From NCBI RefSeq assembly GCF_040954645.1, contig NC_092806.1, positions 108,584,731-108,648,730 on the forward strand: a DNA stretch of 64,000 nucleotides, in the 5' to 3' direction. The DNA is from Diabrotica undecimpunctata. Taxonomy: Eukaryota > Arthropoda > Insecta > Coleoptera > Chrysomelidae. How positions within the stretch are numbered: position 1 is the stretch's first letter; every line of letters starts with the position of its first letter. Shown in pieces: positions 1 through 9,894 of this stretch. The translations under genes were made by a program, and so were the position numbers. The notes under the pieces were generated by a model. It had not been told where the DNA came from, ran no database searches, and worked only from the letters and a program-made list of their open reading frames with translations.

Positions 1-85
1 AATAATAGGATTTTACATCAAACATTTTACGTTTTATGTTAAATTAAAGTCGTAATCAAAACATTTTGTTTACAAACCAAATTAA

Positions 86-1975
86 GAAATAGATAAACTA
101 AATAACAGAACTTTTTGTGAAAATAAGTGTTCGATATGTCCACCATTTTCTATAATTCATTTGTCAATATATTACATAAAAGATCGTCTCATATTAAATA
201 GCATCATTGGTTCTAAAGAATCTGCTGCAGTATTTATTTCTTCCCATAGTTGGTTGCGACTGTTTATGGGATTCTTATAGACACGTTGTTTTAATACGCC
301 CCATACACCAAAATATCGATGAATATATCGATGAATTGTTCGATGATGAAAGAGGAGATCTGGAGCACATAGAACTTACGTCAGAAGAAATAGGTCCATA
401 TATTACAAAAGAAGAAATATTGCACGCATTAAAAACAATGAAGAGCGGGAAAAGCCCTGGACCTGATATGCTTCCTATAGAAATCCTAAAAATTCTAGAT
501 GAGAAGCACATTGATGTTTTAGTGACACTTTTAAACCAAATTTATAGTTCAGGCGTATTACCCAAAGAGTGGTTGACATCTATTTTTATTTGTCTCCCTA
601 AAAAGAAAAACGCAAGAGAATGCAGCGATTACCGCACCATTAGCTTAATGTCTCATACGCTAAAGTTACTACTTAAAGTCATCCATAACCGAATATATCA
701 CAAACTGGACATAGACGTTAATAATACACAATTTGGTTTCCGCAAAGGCCTAGGAACACGTGAAGCTCTTTTTTCACTTAATATACTAATACAAAGATGC
801 CTGGACGTCAATCAAGATATATACGCATGTTTTATTGACTATAATAAAGCATTCGATAAAGTACGACATGAACATTTAATGAATGTCCTGAAATCAAAGA
901 AGATTGACTACAACGACCTCAGGATCATATCAAATTTATACTATAAACAGCGAGCAAAAGTACGTGTTAACGAACAGCTGTCAGAAGAAATTGAAATTAG
1001 ATGTGGAGTAAGACAGGGATGCGTATTGTCGCCAATTCTTTTCAACGCCTACTCCGAAGAGGTCGTGAAAAAAGCTCTTGAGGGTGAAACAGCTGGAATA
1101 AAGGTAAATGGAGTTCCCATTAACAACATTAGATATGCGGACGACACTGTGATTTTAGCCGAAAACATTGAAGATCTTCAGAGACTGGTGACCAGAATAG
1201 CAGAGTATGGAAAAGAGTATGGTCTAACAATGAATGTCAAGAAGACGAAATTTATGAGAATATCGAAAACTCAAAGAAATAACGAGAGTCTTCTAATAAA
1301 CGAAACCAACGTCGAACAAGTGGACAAATATGCATACCTGGGAACAATGATTAACTCCACAAATGATTACAATCAGGAGATAAAAATAAGAATAGAAAAG
1401 GCTAGAGCAAATTTCAACAAAATGAGAAGAGTTCTATGTACCAGGGATTTAAAACTGGAACTAAGAGTTAGGTTGGCGAGGTGCTATGTTTTTTCGACCT
1501 TATTTTATGGAATGGAATCTTGGACCTTGAATGCTACATCAACGAAAAAACTGGAATCATTTGAGCTGTGGGTGTACAGAAGAATTCTGAAAATATCATG
1601 GACAGAACACGTCACAAACAAAGAGGTTCTGAGAAGGATGAACAAAGAAATGGAAATTTTAAATTCAATAAAAACAAAAAAATTGGAATATCTCGGACAT
1701 ATTACACGTGGAGAGAAATACACCTTGCTCCAACTGATCATACAGGGAAAGATCCAAGGAAAGAGAAGCATAGGGAGGCGTAGAATGTCATGGCTGCGCA
1801 ACCTGAGAGAGTGGTACGGATGTACATCAAATGAACTTTTCAGAGCAGCCGTCTCAAAAGTTCGAATAGCTATGATGATTGCCGACCTCCGCCGCGGAGA
1901 TGGCACTTGAAGAAGAAGATACACCAAAATCAAGCGGATTAAATTTTGGGCTACGTGGTGGCTATAATGTATAAT
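86..1975 (-). pseudogene. mariner-like transposase C-terminal relic, split by an RTE insertion
   Basis: Read on the minus strand across 1975-1931 and 302-86, the translation resembles the end of a mariner transposase. It has PPRSP then NPLDFGVWGVLKQRVY (third catalytic Asp region), and ends near ENGGHIEHLF, like the GGHFEELL end of the intact transposase at 8240-9322. Two stops lie in the last 20 codons and no upstream DDE part is present beyond about 1975. The RTE element at 315-1918 sits inside it, and removing that element and one TSD copy rejoins the frame. Inactive; the family call is good, the exact lineage is unknown. Confidence 0.7.
315..1918 (+). mobile_element. 5'-truncated RTE-type LINE with an open reverse transcriptase
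   Basis: The element is flanked by the 12-bp TSD ATACACCAAAAT at 303-314 and 1919-1930. The reading frame is open from the truncation point to the stop at 1908-1910. It carries the end of the EN-RT linker, an RT domain (SGKSPGPD motif, FIDYNKAFDKV, RQGCVLSP, RYADDTVIL with both Asp residues) and a C-terminal region with HVTNKEVLRRM and RRRMSWLRNLREW, typical of RTE-like elements in insects. The 3' tail is a short GAAGAAGAAG run rather than poly(A). The endonuclease domain was lost by 5' truncation. The first ~36 codons of the open frame (from 207) belong to the flank, so I start at the TSD. Confidence 0.85.
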
Positions 1976-2799
1976 GGATGAATATATTCTTTTGAATACA
2001 TATCCAAACCTTATGGTATATTATGGAACTACATCTTATTTGTCGCAGAGGTTAAATAATGTATTAACTGTGATGTATCTAATTCATTGGTTACTTATAT
2101 AAACACGAAATAACCTATCGATGACATTACTTATTTATATGATTACGTTACAGCTTACAAGTAACTATAATTACATCTCGAACAAATGGTCTATTACGAT
2201 TAACTAACGAACTAATATTATGCTGAACTAAATTACCTGTGTGTTAACGGTTATTAGACCAACAATGATGTTTTTGTAAAAATGCTGAGTCTTTAAGGTT
2301 AGATTGGTAGCAAAAGTATTATGAAACAAGACACATATGTGTTATTCAATACCTGGGCTTTAGTTTCTAATTGTCCTAATAAAAATGGGTAAACAATTTA
2401 CGTAATGAATAATAAGTATTCTTTTGGTATTTTTTATAAATTAAATAATTATATCAATATCTCACCACATTGCCAAAGAATATGACTGTCACGATCAATC
2501 TAACGTTCAGAACAGTTATATTTAAGTATGTTCTCACTGCCTTATCTCTAGAATGTGGTGGTGTACCATCTTACATAAACCACATATTTAGGGTTTTCAG
2601 CATTTTACAATAGGGCAAAAGTAATACAACGCCAGTAGGTATAGAAAATTAAGAAGCGATAGAAAGGGGAAATTGTAAACATGATGTAATATTACATTAT
2701 CATCTTTGAGTTGTTGTAATAAGAATAAACTATGTATTATGCTTATCTATAGATATTCAGTGCTTTACCGCACAAATATTACAACTAAGAATTATTATG
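1976..2799. other. unassigned AT-rich sequence
   Basis: No coding frame, inverted repeat or recognisable element was seen in this stretch. It probably contains decayed repeats. Confidence 0.5.
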
Positions 2800-3222
2800 C
2801 AGCTGACTTATAAAATGCCAATATCTCCAAAACGGTTTAATTTTGAGGTTACTAACAAGTATACCTTGTAGAAATAATGTATCTTTAATATTTTTTAACA
2901 CAAATAGAGCTAACTTAAAGAGCAGAAAAGTTAAGCGCAAATCTATGCCACACATGTGGCATATGTGGCGCCCTCTATCGGTTACATTAAAGTTTGTATA
3001 AAATTATAATTTATCCTGCTTTAAAGCATCCAATTATAAATTTTGGTCTAAAAATATTTACAAACGTAAAAGTTATAGCAAAAAATAGAATTTTAAATTT
3101 CCACTTTAACACCCTGTATCTTTCTTAATATCAACATTTTATTAAAGCAAGTTAGCTTAAATCGTAATACTTTAAGGTGTAGAATTTACGGTTTTCGTTT
3201 GTACAATTACTTAAGGACCACC

Positions 3223-3224
<2 letters not shown>
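2800..3224. mobile_element. possible MITE relic of mariner type
   Basis: The sequence has the look of a nonautonomous mariner-type repeat: AAAACGGTTTAA near 2828, GGCGCCCTCTATCGG near 2967 and an end reading GGACCACCCTG followed by TA at about 3213-3224. That end resembles the CTGGACCACCTTG terminus of the intact mariner at 9881-9894. I did not find the matching left terminus, so this is tentative. Confidence 0.3.

Positions 3225-3308
<84 letters not shown>
3225..3308. repeat. (TA)n microsatellite
   Basis: About 84 bp of uninterrupted TA dinucleotides, directly adjoining the candidate LTR that starts at 3309. Confidence 0.97.
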
Positions 3309-3312
<4 letters not shown>

Positions 3313-3746
3313 ACGATAATTATGACTCATCAAAACTGTAAACATATTTATTACTAATATCCTTATTCATTCGAGTATTTTCTAGTAAGAAGATCCAAGG
3401 GTCTCCCTCGGCTAAAAAACCAGTATGGCGTGACCTTCCAGTCTTTTCGCCAAGGGTGAGGAAGGTCGACATCCTTCGACGAGATTCTAGATTAACGGTG
3501 CTTTATATATAAAGACGAAAGTTTTTGAATAACAATTAGATTTTGAACATCGCGTCGAGTTTTTAAAATGTAACGCACGTATTGTAATAAATGTAGATAA
3601 ATTATATAATTATTAGTATGAAATAAATTAGTTATATTGTACAAATAAAGACTTTAAATAAACTTGTAAGTGTTAACTAAGTGTAGAACCTTTGATAAAA
3701 GGTTAATAAAAACTAAACTAAAACCACACTCATGTAACATGTAACA
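3309..3746 (+). mobile_element. candidate solo LTR
   Basis: It begins TGTTACGAT and ends TGTAACA at 3739 or 3746, giving the TG...CA ends and short terminal palindrome of an LTR. Inside are a TATA-like box (CTTTATATATAAAG, about 3500-3514) and AATAAA signals near 3645-3660. Its left edge abuts (TA)n, so a TSD cannot be read. No internal retrotransposon region is attached. It could be another repeat type. Confidence 0.4.
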
Positions 3747-3838
3747 TATCGAAGATAGCTGCAATCAACATTGTACCAACAAAATTTTTACTTGATGTTA
3801 TTAAAATAAATCACACTGCCGTTAACCTCAATCAACTC

Positions 3839-3878
3839 TCATCTGATGATGCCAATAAAAATTGGCGAAATATAATGA
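3839..3878 (+). ncRNA. hammerhead-ribozyme-like motif A
   Basis: Stem I UCAU (3839-3842) pairs with AUGA (3875-3878). The core CUGAUGA is at 3843-3849. Stem II GCCAAU/AUUGGC (3851-3856/3861-3866) has an AAAA loop and one unpaired U at 3850. GAAA is at 3867-3870, followed by a 1-bp stem III (A3870-U3873) and A3874 as the cleavage-site base. Very short stem III is known for hammerheads of Penelope-like elements. The bulged U may reduce activity. Confidence 0.55.
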
Positions 3879-3942
3879 ACTGTTGAACAGAGTACACTTG
3901 GCTTTTAATCAGCTGTATACCCAATTAACCTCAACCCCCTTT

Positions 3943-3943
<1 letters not shown>

Positions 3944-4022
<79 letters not shown>
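3944..4022. repeat. (TA)n microsatellite
   Basis: TA array of about 78 bp with one interrupting ACAT, between hammerhead motif A and the PLE terminal repeat. Confidence 0.95.
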
Positions 4023-4027
4023 CAAAA

Positions 4028-4375
4028 ATACCAGTTTATTAGGGCTGCAGTCAGAAGGTTGGCCGAGATGTTAGAGAAACACTTTTTTGACTTTTTGTCG
4101 AGCTTTCGGAATGGTTTTATTTCTTTTTTCAAGACACTGTAATATATATAAAAAAATGTTTAAATATTTACAAAATATTACAATTCGTCAGTGCAACTTA
4201 GTAGTTGTTGAGATTATTTAAAATAAACTTTGACACTCAACAATAAAAACACAAATATAAAATATAATAATGGACAATACATTCTAAAAATTTTGGTCAG
4301 GATAGTAAAACTTAGTTTATTTCATGACATATTTTAATAGTATGTTTTATCTCTTAGACATGAGAACAGAAAAAA
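4028..4375 (-). repeat. PLE terminal repeat (PLTR), left copy
   Basis: This block recurs in the same orientation at 7388-7575: near-identical over 4028-4142, then again over 4316-4375, with about 170 bp missing from the right copy. Direct repeats flanking a Penelope-type ORF are typical PLTRs. On the minus strand it contains a decayed hammerhead (4096-4136). Confidence 0.75.
4096..4136 (-). ncRNA. decayed hammerhead-like motif in left PLTR
   Basis: On the minus strand, stem I UGUC/GACA, stem II around AAACCATTCC, GAAAG and a 1-bp stem III followed by UC can be paired. The expected CUGANGA core reads UUGAAAA, so C3 and G8 are changed, which should abolish cleavage. The right PLTR copy at 7458-7497 has the same changes. 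Confidence 0.45.
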
Positions 4376-4471
4376 AAGCAATGTGATTAAAGTGTAATTA
4401 GTTGTTCTTAATATCGTATTTATTTTCAAGAAGCAAGAGGCCCACATTTAAGAAGTTTTGATTTTTAATTA

Positions 4472-6667
4472 TTAACCTGTCTTTATGGTCTGCAACCAGT
4501 TATGCATACAAGAATATGTAGAAAATAATATTTGTTTTATTTTTGATGTTTTTTCAGTAAATAACAATAAATGTTGTACGATGCACGATGTACAAAATTT
4601 TTTGAAACACATTTCCAAGAAAACACGTTTTGCATGGTTTTTTTCTTTTGCCAAAATACAGGAATCCTCAAAATTAAACTTATGTTTCCGAGTTATTGCA
4701 TGTTCTGCGAGTGTACATACATTTATTTTGTTGGTTTTTATGTCACTACGATGTGAGATCACCCTACTGTGGAAATTACGAGATGATTCTCCGATCTGAA
4801 CGTTGTAGCAATTGGCACACGGTATAGAATAAACAACATTCGATGCCTCCTGTAGTGTGAAACGATCTTTTGTCTTTGTGAATAACTTCGATACCGTTTT
4901 CACATTCTTAGTTGTAACTTTCAAGCCATTAACATTTTTGAAAATGTTCATTAGCTTAGGTGTCAGAACTGGAATGTAGGGTAAGGAATCAAAAGTTATT
5001 TTAGATGGTATTATTGAAGTGTTGTATGTCAATGTCAATTGTCGGACCTCATTGTTATGAAGATTTTGGTTGTTGGAAAATTGCGAAGAAAAAGGAGCAC
5101 CGAAAATGAGTTTATTTAAAAGCCCTAAGGGGTAGGAGTTCTCTAGTAGTATAGATCTCAACTCATTTAGTCCCTTGTCCCTAAAATCGATGTGTGACAA
5201 GTTAGTAAGCCTAGTTTTTAAGGCCAAAACTAAATTTGTTTTCATCTTGGATGATTGTTGAGAATCAAAATTTATGAAACGGTTACTAAAACCAGGTTTG
5301 CGATACCACTCTGTTCTTAGCATGCCATGGCTGCCACAATGGATAAGCATGTCTAAAAAAGGAAACATAACATCTGCCTCGCTCTCAACCGTAAACTTTA
5401 AGTGTTCACATTGGAAGTTAAATGTGTTTAAAATATCAGTTACTTTGTTTTCAGGGGCCGATAAAACCAAACCGTCTAAATATCGTTTAATAAAAGGTAT
5501 GTGAAAAGGTATATTTTCTTTACAAGTTGTTATAAGTTCATCCAAAACAAAGTTACATAGTATTGGGGATATTTTACTGCCCACTGGAGTGCCAAATATT
5601 TGTTTATAAAAATTACCATTGAACAAAAAGATCTTAGAGTTAAATATAAATGTTAAAATTCTTATGGAATCATCTAAACTGATCTTGGTATGCGGAGACA
5701 TGCTGTTCCAATTATTTTTGATGCTGTTCAGAGTAGCATCTAGTTGTAAGTTTGTAAACAGTGACACAACGTTTAAACTAATCAATATATAATTATTCGG
5801 AACTTTAACATTGTTAATGAAGTTACTAAACGTGAAAGAATCTCTAATATAGAATTCATTGGATTCGTTGTAGGAAATTGTGAGAATATCTGTAAGGTGT
5901 TTAGCAAGTTTACTATTAGGAGCATCAATTGAAGAGACAATGGTTCTCATAGAAATAGTGGGTTTGTGAACTTTAGGCAGTCTATAAAATCTGGGTGTAA
6001 CTGCATTGTAAATTTTCATGGATTTTGCAACCTCTGTTGTTATGGATTTGGAAGAAGCTAAATCCGAAACCAGCTTGTTTGCCTTTTGTTGGAGGGTGCA
6101 CACCGGACTGTTCTTAAGTTTGGTGTAACTTTTTTTCTCAATCAGTAAACTATTACTTTTTTCAATGTAATCATTTTTATACATTGCCACTGTTACATTT
6201 CCCTTGTCACTCATAACAATGTAAATTTCTGGATGTGATTTTAAAAATTGTTTGCACTCATTGTATATTGTGTTCAAAAAATGTCCTTCTTTACTTGTTT
6301 TAAGTAGAAAGTTAGTGATAACATTAGTGCTTTGAGATCTCACAATATCCTTCTCTTGGGGTTCCAGACCAGAAATACAGAACTCGATATCTGAGAGAAG
6401 AGAAGACATTTTGAAATCTTTAGCACTAGAAAATAGGCAAAATTTTGGACCCAAAGACAAAAGTTTTTTGACATTGTAAGGAAAAGTGACGTCAGCTAAA
6501 TTTTTGAACCATCTATCTTGGAATGTTATTTTTGAAAATTGATCTACTTTTATTTTGTTGAATTTTTTGATGTTATTTTTAATTTGAAAAAATAATTTAC
6601 TATATTTATTTTTTTGTCTTATATCGAATTCGTGTAGTAAAGGAGCAGATAAATGCTGCTCTAACAT
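4472..6667 (-). CDS. Penelope-like element RT plus GIY-YIG endonuclease ORF (731 aa)
   Basis: The frame is open from an ATG at 6667 with the PLE domain order. The N-terminal region ends in LSLGPKFC. The RT core has YRLPKVHKP, SSIDAPNSKLAKHL, LNVVSLFTNLQLD and FGTPVGSKISPILCNFVLD. The C-terminal GIY-YIG-type module (about residues 612-690) has VYSIPCANC and GESSRNFHSR. Two key sites look damaged: the catalytic YxDD reads YLDG (about residue 396), and the YIG of the nuclease reads QIG. The ORF is long but probably encodes an inactive enzyme. Its natural N-terminus lies upstream (6769-6950 and beyond 7317), separated by stops and an RTE insertion. Confidence 0.85.
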   Translation of the reverse strand: MLEQHLSAPLLHEFDIRQKNKYSKLFFQIKNNIKKFNKIKVDQFSKITFQDRWFKNLADVTFPYNVKKLLSLGPKFCLFSSAKDFKMSSLLSDIEFCISGLEPQEKDIVRSQSTNVITNFLLKTSKEGHFLNTIYNECKQFLKSHPEIYIVMSDKGNVTVAMYKNDYIEKSNSLLIEKKSYTKLKNSPVCTLQQKANKLVSDLASSKSITTEVAKSMKIYNAVTPRFYRLPKVHKPTISMRTIVSSIDAPNSKLAKHLTDILTISYNESNEFYIRDSFTFSNFINNVKVPNNYILISLNVVSLFTNLQLDATLNSIKNNWNSMSPHTKISLDDSIRILTFIFNSKIFLFNGNFYKQIFGTPVGSKISPILCNFVLDELITTCKENIPFHIPFIKRYLDGLVLSAPENKVTDILNTFNFQCEHLKFTVESEADVMFPFLDMLIHCGSHGMLRTEWYRKPGFSNRFINFDSQQSSKMKTNLVLALKTRLTNLSHIDFRDKGLNELRSILLENSYPLGLLNKLIFGAPFSSQFSNNQNLHNNEVRQLTLTYNTSIIPSKITFDSLPYIPVLTPKLMNIFKNVNGLKVTTKNVKTVSKLFTKTKDRFTLQEASNVVYSIPCANCYNVQIGESSRNFHSRVISHRSDIKTNKINVCTLAEHAITRKHKFNFEDSCILAKEKNHAKRVFLEMCFKKFCTSCIVQHLLLFTEKTSKIKQILFSTYSCMHNWLQTIKTG

Positions 6668-6768
6668 ATTTTTAATTGATATAAATTCTTTTCTATGTAA
6701 GTAATATCACTTGTTATTACTGAAACTTCTAAGTTTAAGATTTTGGTTTTTAAATTTGAATTAAAGTT

Positions 6769-6950
6769 TTAAATTTTACTACCTAATTTACCTCCTTTAT
6801 GATGTAACAAGTTATTGATGTTTAACTTTTCATTCTCTATGTGTACAGGAAAACCTAGATTTCTTCTACATTTCAGAAGGAAAATCCTTCTGTTGTTGAG
6901 TGATGCAAGCTTGATGTTGAAGTTGGCCCATTGTTGTAGGAAATCTACGA
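6769..6950 (-). pseudogene. PLE N-terminal coding relic
   Basis: The minus-strand translation reads IVDFLQQWANFNIKLASLNN then FLLKCRRNLGFPVHIENEKL. This matches the usual PLE N-terminal pattern in which a block near LKNR is followed by FLLRCR and a short linker. The frame runs into the RTE copy at 6952 and resumes after its TSD at 7328. Stops lie between it and the ORF starting at 6667, so the 5' part of this PLE is broken. Confidence 0.65.
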
Positions 6951-6951
6951 T

Positions 6952-7316
6952 TCTTCTTCTCATTGCGCCGTCTCCTTTCGAAGGTTGGCGATCCAAATGG
7001 CAATTGTAGTTTTGGAAACTGCTGCGCGAAAGATCTCTGCCGATGAGCGGTCGAACCATCTCCTCAGGTCTTTCAGCCACGAGTTCTGGCGTCTTCCTAC
7101 TGATCTTTTGCCGTGTACTTTTCCTTCCAGTATAACTTGAAGTAATTCATATCTTTCGCCTCTCAGCACATGACACAAGTATTGCATTTTCCTCTCTTTG
7201 ATTATTCTTAATAATTGTTTCTGTTTACACATGCGACGAAGTACCTCAACATTAGTAACTCTTTGTACCCATGGAATCCTCAACATTCGTCTGTATATAT
7301 ATACATCTCAATATAT
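6952..7316 (-). mobile_element. short 5'-truncated RTE insertion within the PLE
   Basis: The 11-bp TSD AAATCTACGAT occurs at 6941-6951 and 7317-7327. The insert encodes only the RTE C-terminus on the minus strand (IPWVQRVTNVEVLRRM, then RRQNSWLKDLRRWFD and IANLRKE). It ends with a GAAGAA-type 3' tail at 6952-6960. It is the same family as 315-1918. The insertion is younger than the PLE copy it interrupts. Confidence 0.9.
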
Positions 7317-7387
7317 AAATCTACGATAGCAGAACCATATCCTCTTCGGAAGAAATACAGGATATTAGTGACTGTCGTTATAAACAA

Positions 7388-7575
7388 AACTACCAGTTTA
7401 TTAGGGCTGCAGTCAGAAGGTTGGCCGAGATGTTAGAGAAACACTCTTTTGACTTTTTGTCGAGCTTTCGGAATGGTTTTATTCCTTTTTCAAGACACTG
7501 TATTTATTTCATGACATATTTTGATAGTATGTTTTATCTCTGATACATAGAGAACAGAAAGAAAAACAATTTTTT
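7388..7575 (-). repeat. PLE terminal repeat (PLTR), right copy
   Basis: Direct repeat of 4028-4142 and 4316-4375 with an internal deletion. It lies on the 5' side of the minus-strand PLE ORF, as expected for the partial upstream copy in a tandem PLE arrangement. It carries the decayed hammerhead at 7458-7497. Confidence 0.75.
7458..7497 (-). ncRNA. decayed hammerhead-like motif in right PLTR
   Basis: Same architecture as 4096-4136. Stem I GACA/UGUC and stem II GGAAU/AUUCC pair cleanly, GAAAG follows, but the core reads UUGAAAA instead of CUGANGA. Confidence 0.45.
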
Positions 7576-7585
7576 TTAACTTATA

Positions 7586-9894
7586 CAAGGTGGTCCAGAA
7601 TTATGTACATTAATTTCTAGAGCTCATAGTACGTCCAAAAATAAGGGTACTTCTTTATGTACACTTTTTTATAAAACTGAATAATAAAGAAGATACAACC
7701 CTTTAAAGGGGTGAATTGAAATTCTTATTTTTTCAAATATCTTCTAAACGGTTTTGAATACGGAGTTCATATTTTGGGAGTGATTATAAGACATTAGGAT
7801 AATTAATTGCATGTCACCACCTACCACATCCTATATTAATACAGGCTAGTTTTGGAGGGTAAGTGGGGGTTATTGCGTCACATGTTTTTTTAATTTTTAC
7901 ATATTTTAGAAAAAATATTTTAAAAATTATTTCCTTAGACTTTTCTACGCAAAAAACGTGCTCTTGTAATATTTCGATAGATATCACCGTTTTCGATTTA
8001 TTTAAACTCGAAGGTATACATGTATTTTATTGTAATCGTTACATTTCTTAATATTCATCAAGTATGCTTTGGAATTGACACTTGTGTTAGCAACAACACT
8101 TTAATCTCAAGTAGTCTATGAATTGTCAGTGACGTTTAATAACAATTAAATTATTTTATTTACACTTTTATTGTACTCGACAGTGAAATTTGTTTAACAC
8201 GTCTCTTTTGCTATATTTTTAAATTTGTTTGCCCGCAATATGCCACACTATTCAAATTCTGAGATGACAGACATACTTTTAGTATTAGGGGAATGTTCGG
8301 GAAATGCTGCTGCCGCTGTAAGACGCTACAGAGAAAAGTATCTGAACAGAAATATTCCTAATGCCAGGACTTTTGTAAGTACTGAACGACGACTGAGAGA
8401 AACCGGTTGTCTTCAAAGAATGAATACAGATGCTGGTCGTCGTAGAGAAGCAAGAAATGTTCGCGTTGGACAGCAAATATTGGATGCTGTAATAAATGAC
8501 CCCACAATAAGTACACGCAGGTTAGGATTAAGAACGAATATTTCCCATCAAAGTGTTTTAAGAGTTCTGCATGAAGAGCAATTACATTCTTACCACTATC
8601 GACAGGTGCAGGAATTGTTACCTGACGATATGCCACTTAGAGTTGATTTTTGTGAAGTATTGCAAAATAAAGTTCAAACTGCACCAAATTTTTTAAGCAA
8701 CATTCTGTTTACAGACGAGGCCACATTTACAAGACAAGGTATGTTCAATTCTAGAAATATGTACTTCTGGGCTGAAGAAAATCCAAGGGCTACAATGGAA
8801 ACTCACTTCCAACACACGTTCAAGATAAACGTTTGGGCAGCTACTTTAGGAAATAGTTTCATAGGATACCACATCTTTCCCGAAAATTTAAATGGTAACA
8901 TGTATTACAATTTGCTAGACAATATTTTACATGATATTTTGGAAGATATTCCATTACAAATACGAAGAAACATGTTTTTCATGCATGATGGTGCTACACC
9001 ACATTACACAAGAATTTTTAGAAGGTGGTTACATGAACATTTCCCTGATAGGTGGATAGGCCGGGGTGCGGATGCACCGATTCATTGGCCTGCTCGTAGT
9101 TGTGATCTTAATCCAATGGACTTTACAGTATGGAGTTATTTGAAATCAAAAGTGTATAACACTCCAATTAATACAGTAAATGAGTTAAGAAACAAAATTG
9201 AACAAGTATTTACCGATTTACAAAACGATCCAGTAACATTAAATGGATTAATGCGTTCGCTAAATAAAAGAATTAGATTATGTATTCAACAAAATGGAGG
9301 ACATTTTGAAGAGTTGTTGTGAAATATTATTTTCGCCATTAATTAAATGTTAAGTATTAATTAAGTTTTCCATTAATTTGTAATATTATTGCTAACACAA
9401 GTGTCAATTCTAAAGCATACTTGATGAATATTAAGAAATGTAACGGTTACAATAAAATACATGTATACCTTCGAGTTTAAATAAATCGAAAACGGTGATA
9501 TCTATCGAAATATTACAAGAGCAACTTTTTTGCGTAGAAAAGTCTAAGGAAACAATTTTTAAAATATTTTTTTAAAATATGTAAAAATTAAAAAACATAT
9601 GACGCAATAACCCCCACTTACCCTCCAAAACTAGCCTGTATTAATATAGGATGTGGTAGGTGGTGACATGAAATTAATTATCCTAATGTCTCATAATCAC
9701 TCCCAAAATATGAACTCCGTATTCAAAACCGTTTGGAAGATATTTGAAAAAATAAGAATTTCAATTCACCCCTTTAAAGGGTTGTATCTCCCTTATTATT
9801 CAGTTTTATAAAAAAGTGTACATAAAGAAGTACCCTTATTTTTGGACGTAATATGAGTTTTAGAAATTAATGTACATAATTCTGGACCACCTTG
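7586..9894 (+). mobile_element. intact mariner-like transposon with ~507-bp TIRs
   Basis: The ends read CAAGGTGGTCCAG...CTGGACCACCTTG, flanked by the target dinucleotide TA (7584-7585 and 9895-9896). The left arm (7586-8093) and right arm (9389-9894) are near-perfect inverted repeats about 507 bp long, far longer than the roughly 30-bp TIRs of classical mariners. One uninterrupted transposase gene lies between them. Arm similarity and the open frame suggest recent transposition. Confidence 0.92.
8240..9322 (+). CDS. Tc1/mariner-superfamily transposase, 360 aa
   Basis: Cut-and-paste DDE/D transposase. I start at the first ATG (8240, MPHYSNSEMTDILLV) because the open frame upstream has only TTG. 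Residues 1-60 form the HTH region with GECSGNAAAAVRRYREKY, like the helix-turn-helix (DUF4817-type) domain of many insect transposases. The second HTH lies near TRRLGLRTNISHQSVLRVL. The catalytic Asp candidates are LFTDEATF (D159), FMHDGATPHY (D250) and WPARSCDLNPMDF (D294), 43 residues between the last two by my count. It ends in GGHFEELL. All expected parts are present without frameshift, so it may be functional. Confidence 0.92.
   Translation: MPHYSNSEMTDILLVLGECSGNAAAAVRRYREKYLNRNIPNARTFVSTERRLRETGCLQRMNTDAGRRREARNVRVGQQILDAVINDPTISTRRLGLRTNISHQSVLRVLHEEQLHSYHYRQVQELLPDDMPLRVDFCEVLQNKVQTAPNFLSNILFTDEATFTRQGMFNSRNMYFWAEENPRATMETHFQHTFKINVWAATLGNSFIGYHIFPENLNGNMYYNLLDNILHDILEDIPLQIRRNMFFMHDGATPHYTRIFRRWLHEHFPDRWIGRGADAPIHWPARSCDLNPMDFTVWSYLKSKVYNTPINTVNELRNKIEQVFTDLQNDPVTLNGLMRSLNKRIRLCIQQNGGHFEELL

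Noticed and set aside
207..314. First ~36 codons of the RTE open frame as part of its protein
   Set aside because: They lie outside the TSD, in the mariner relic, and start with TTG.
3862..4142. Short open frames through the TA array
   Set aside because: They are only Tyr-Ile repeats translated from (TA)n.
4485..4799. Plus-strand ORF of 104 aa
   Set aside because: Antisense shadow of the PLE nuclease domain.
8225..8239. Upstream TTG start for the mariner transposase
   Set aside because: Not a normal eukaryotic start; the ATG at 8240 gives the usual MPxYS-type N-terminus.
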